Shown here piece after piece: positions 63,171 through 64,000 of a stretch of 64,000 nucleotides of DNA. Origin of the DNA: Bacteroides clarus YIT 12056 (lineage in GTDB: Bacteria > Bacteroidota > Bacteroidia > Bacteroidales > Bacteroidaceae); assembly GCF_900129655.1 (NCBI RefSeq), contig NZ_FQWK01000002.1, positions 124,001-188,000 of the forward strand, read 5' to 3'. A program made the translations under genes and the position numbers. The notes under the pieces are model-generated. The model ran no database searches. It had not been told where the DNA came from and saw nothing but the letters and a program-made list of their open reading frames with translations. Positions within the stretch are counted from its first letter, which is position 1; every line of letters starts with the position of its first letter.

Positions 63171-64000
63171 TCAAGCTTTGATATTAGGTTCTTCCAAACC
63201 AAGTCCTTTCTTCTTATCGACAATCTTAAGGATAAATCCCAGTACCAAAGCGGCAACGCCAAGGCAGGCCAGCATCACAAGCGGTGCGGTGTAATCATAC
63301 GAAACGGCAGCCTCTTCCGGAGTAATCACACCGTTTTTCAAATCAGCTACAAGTTGCGTATTTGTTTTATCGAGCACCTTTCCGATAAGAAGCGGAAAAA
63401 GCCAAAGACCGATATTCTGCACCCAGAAGATAAGCGCATAAGCGCTACCTATAATCTTGGCATCAACCAGTTTCGGAACGCTGGGCCATAAAGAAGCGGG
63501 AACCAATGAGAAACTTGCGCCAAGCACCAATATGGTAAGGTAAGCTATCATAACACCGCCTACCGCATTGTCTTTGAACTCAGGAAGTACAAACGCAAAG
63601 GTAAGATGACAAAGCACGAGCAGCATTGAACCGATCATCAACATCGAGGCCGCCTTGCCCTTATGGTCGACGTAGTTGCCCAATATCGGAGTGATACCCA
63701 CGGCAAGCAAAGGGAATACGGCAAATACCGTTTCCGCGCTCTGGCGCATATAACCCATATAGCAGAAAACAGCCAGCAATACTCCGGCAAGGGTAAGCAG
63801 ACCGTACTTCATACTTGCTTTCTTCATAAAATTACTTGCAAAAGAAGCGCCTGCAACGACAAGCATAATGCAATACTGAAGAATCGTCACCGTATTGGTA
63901 GCCCAGAAAGAGTCGGAAGGTACTTCCTTAAATACCAAATTACATTGCAACATATTTACGGCATACTTCTGGAACGGGAATATGGCAGAATAATAAAGCA
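63171..64000 (-). CDS. MFS transporter, C-terminal part (5' end beyond window)
   Basis: The frame stays open to base 64000, adding at least LYYSAIFPFQKYAVNMLQCN before the first internal ATG at 63953, so the gene starts outside the window. About 275 residues are visible, with some eight helices: the central loop motif (LLAVGITPILGNYVDHKGKA, an A-like MFS loop) and the late GSAYALIFWVQNIGLWLFPL. It belongs to the MFS group often annotated as nitrate/sugar-phosphate-like in Bacteroides; the substrate is unknown. The tail is charged (DKKKGLGLEEPNIKA). It is followed by the PqqD-like gene. Confidence 0.85.
   Translation of the reverse strand, partial: LYYSAIFPFQKYAVNMLQCNLVFKEVPSDSFWATNTVTILQYCIMLVVAGASFASNFMKKASMKYGLLTLAGVLLAVFCYMGYMRQSAETVFAVFPLLAVGITPILGNYVDHKGKAASMLMIGSMLLVLCHLTFAFVLPEFKDNAVGGVMIAYLTILVLGASFSLVPASLWPSVPKLVDAKIIGSAYALIFWVQNIGLWLFPLLIGKVLDKTNTQLVADLKNGVITPEEAAVSYDYTAPLVMLACLGVAALVLGFILKIVDKKKGLGLEEPNIKA

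Overview
The window reads as chromosome of a Bacteroides species. It carries a SusC/SusD polysaccharide-utilization locus, two hybrid two-component regulators, Bacteroides-type promoters (TTTG-like -33 box, about 20 nt, TAnnTTTG -7 box) with little Shine-Dalgarno signal, and Bacteroidota-restricted families (DUF4924, DUF4831, DUF4960, GHL10). I cannot name the species from the sequence. No rRNA, tRNA, insertion sequence, CRISPR array or replication origin was seen. Most genes are ordinary chromosomal genes.

Layout. 1-473: tail of a GH65 phosphorylase/hydrolase. 483-5933: three-gene RND efflux operon (adaptor, pump, TolC-like). 6026-9395 (minus): sodium-pumping biotin decarboxylase operon (gamma, alpha-biotin, beta). 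9591-10058: HU-like protein, then about 860 nt of gene-free DNA with two kinds of repeat. 10923-15916 (minus): lipoprotein-anchored HTH protein, prfC, rmlD-type reductase, DUF4924, LysE exporter. 16178-25395 (plus): purL, an orphan-looking hybrid two-component regulator, split chromate transporter. 25515-33809: two GHL10 paralogues flanking uvrA, an outer-membrane barrel protein and a CstA-type peptide transporter. 33862-40264: divergent ATP-grasp-like protein and AAA ATPase, pyruvate:ferredoxin oxidoreductase, small membrane protein.

40308-57159 is a fructan locus. The minus arm has a fructose-type hybrid sensor, fructokinase, MFS transporter and exo-type GH32. The plus arm has SusC, SusD, a DUF4960 surface glycan-binding protein, an endo-levanase-like GH32 and an unusual fimbrillin-DUF4960 fusion. 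Inferred flow: surface endo-GH32 and binding proteins cut and hold fructan, SusCD imports it, the periplasmic GH32 releases fructose, the hybrid sensor detects fructose, and the MFS transporter and kinase take it into metabolism. A GH3 enzyme, a lactonase-family lipoprotein, DUF4831, a PqqD-like protein and a partial MFS transporter close the window.

The most unusual signal lies between genes. At least four gaps (10644-10731, 29892-30001, 44041-44128, 57254-57363) hold short unrelated sequences repeated at an exact 22-nt pitch, with direct and inverted copies side by side; a fifth (25432-25492) does this at 21 nt. A second class is 7- or 8-nt tandem repeats lying directly before start codons (1544-1583, 4623-4658, 24771-24819, 60401-60485) or after stop codons (62749-62829). 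I know of no description of the 22-nt modular arrays, but I could not search.
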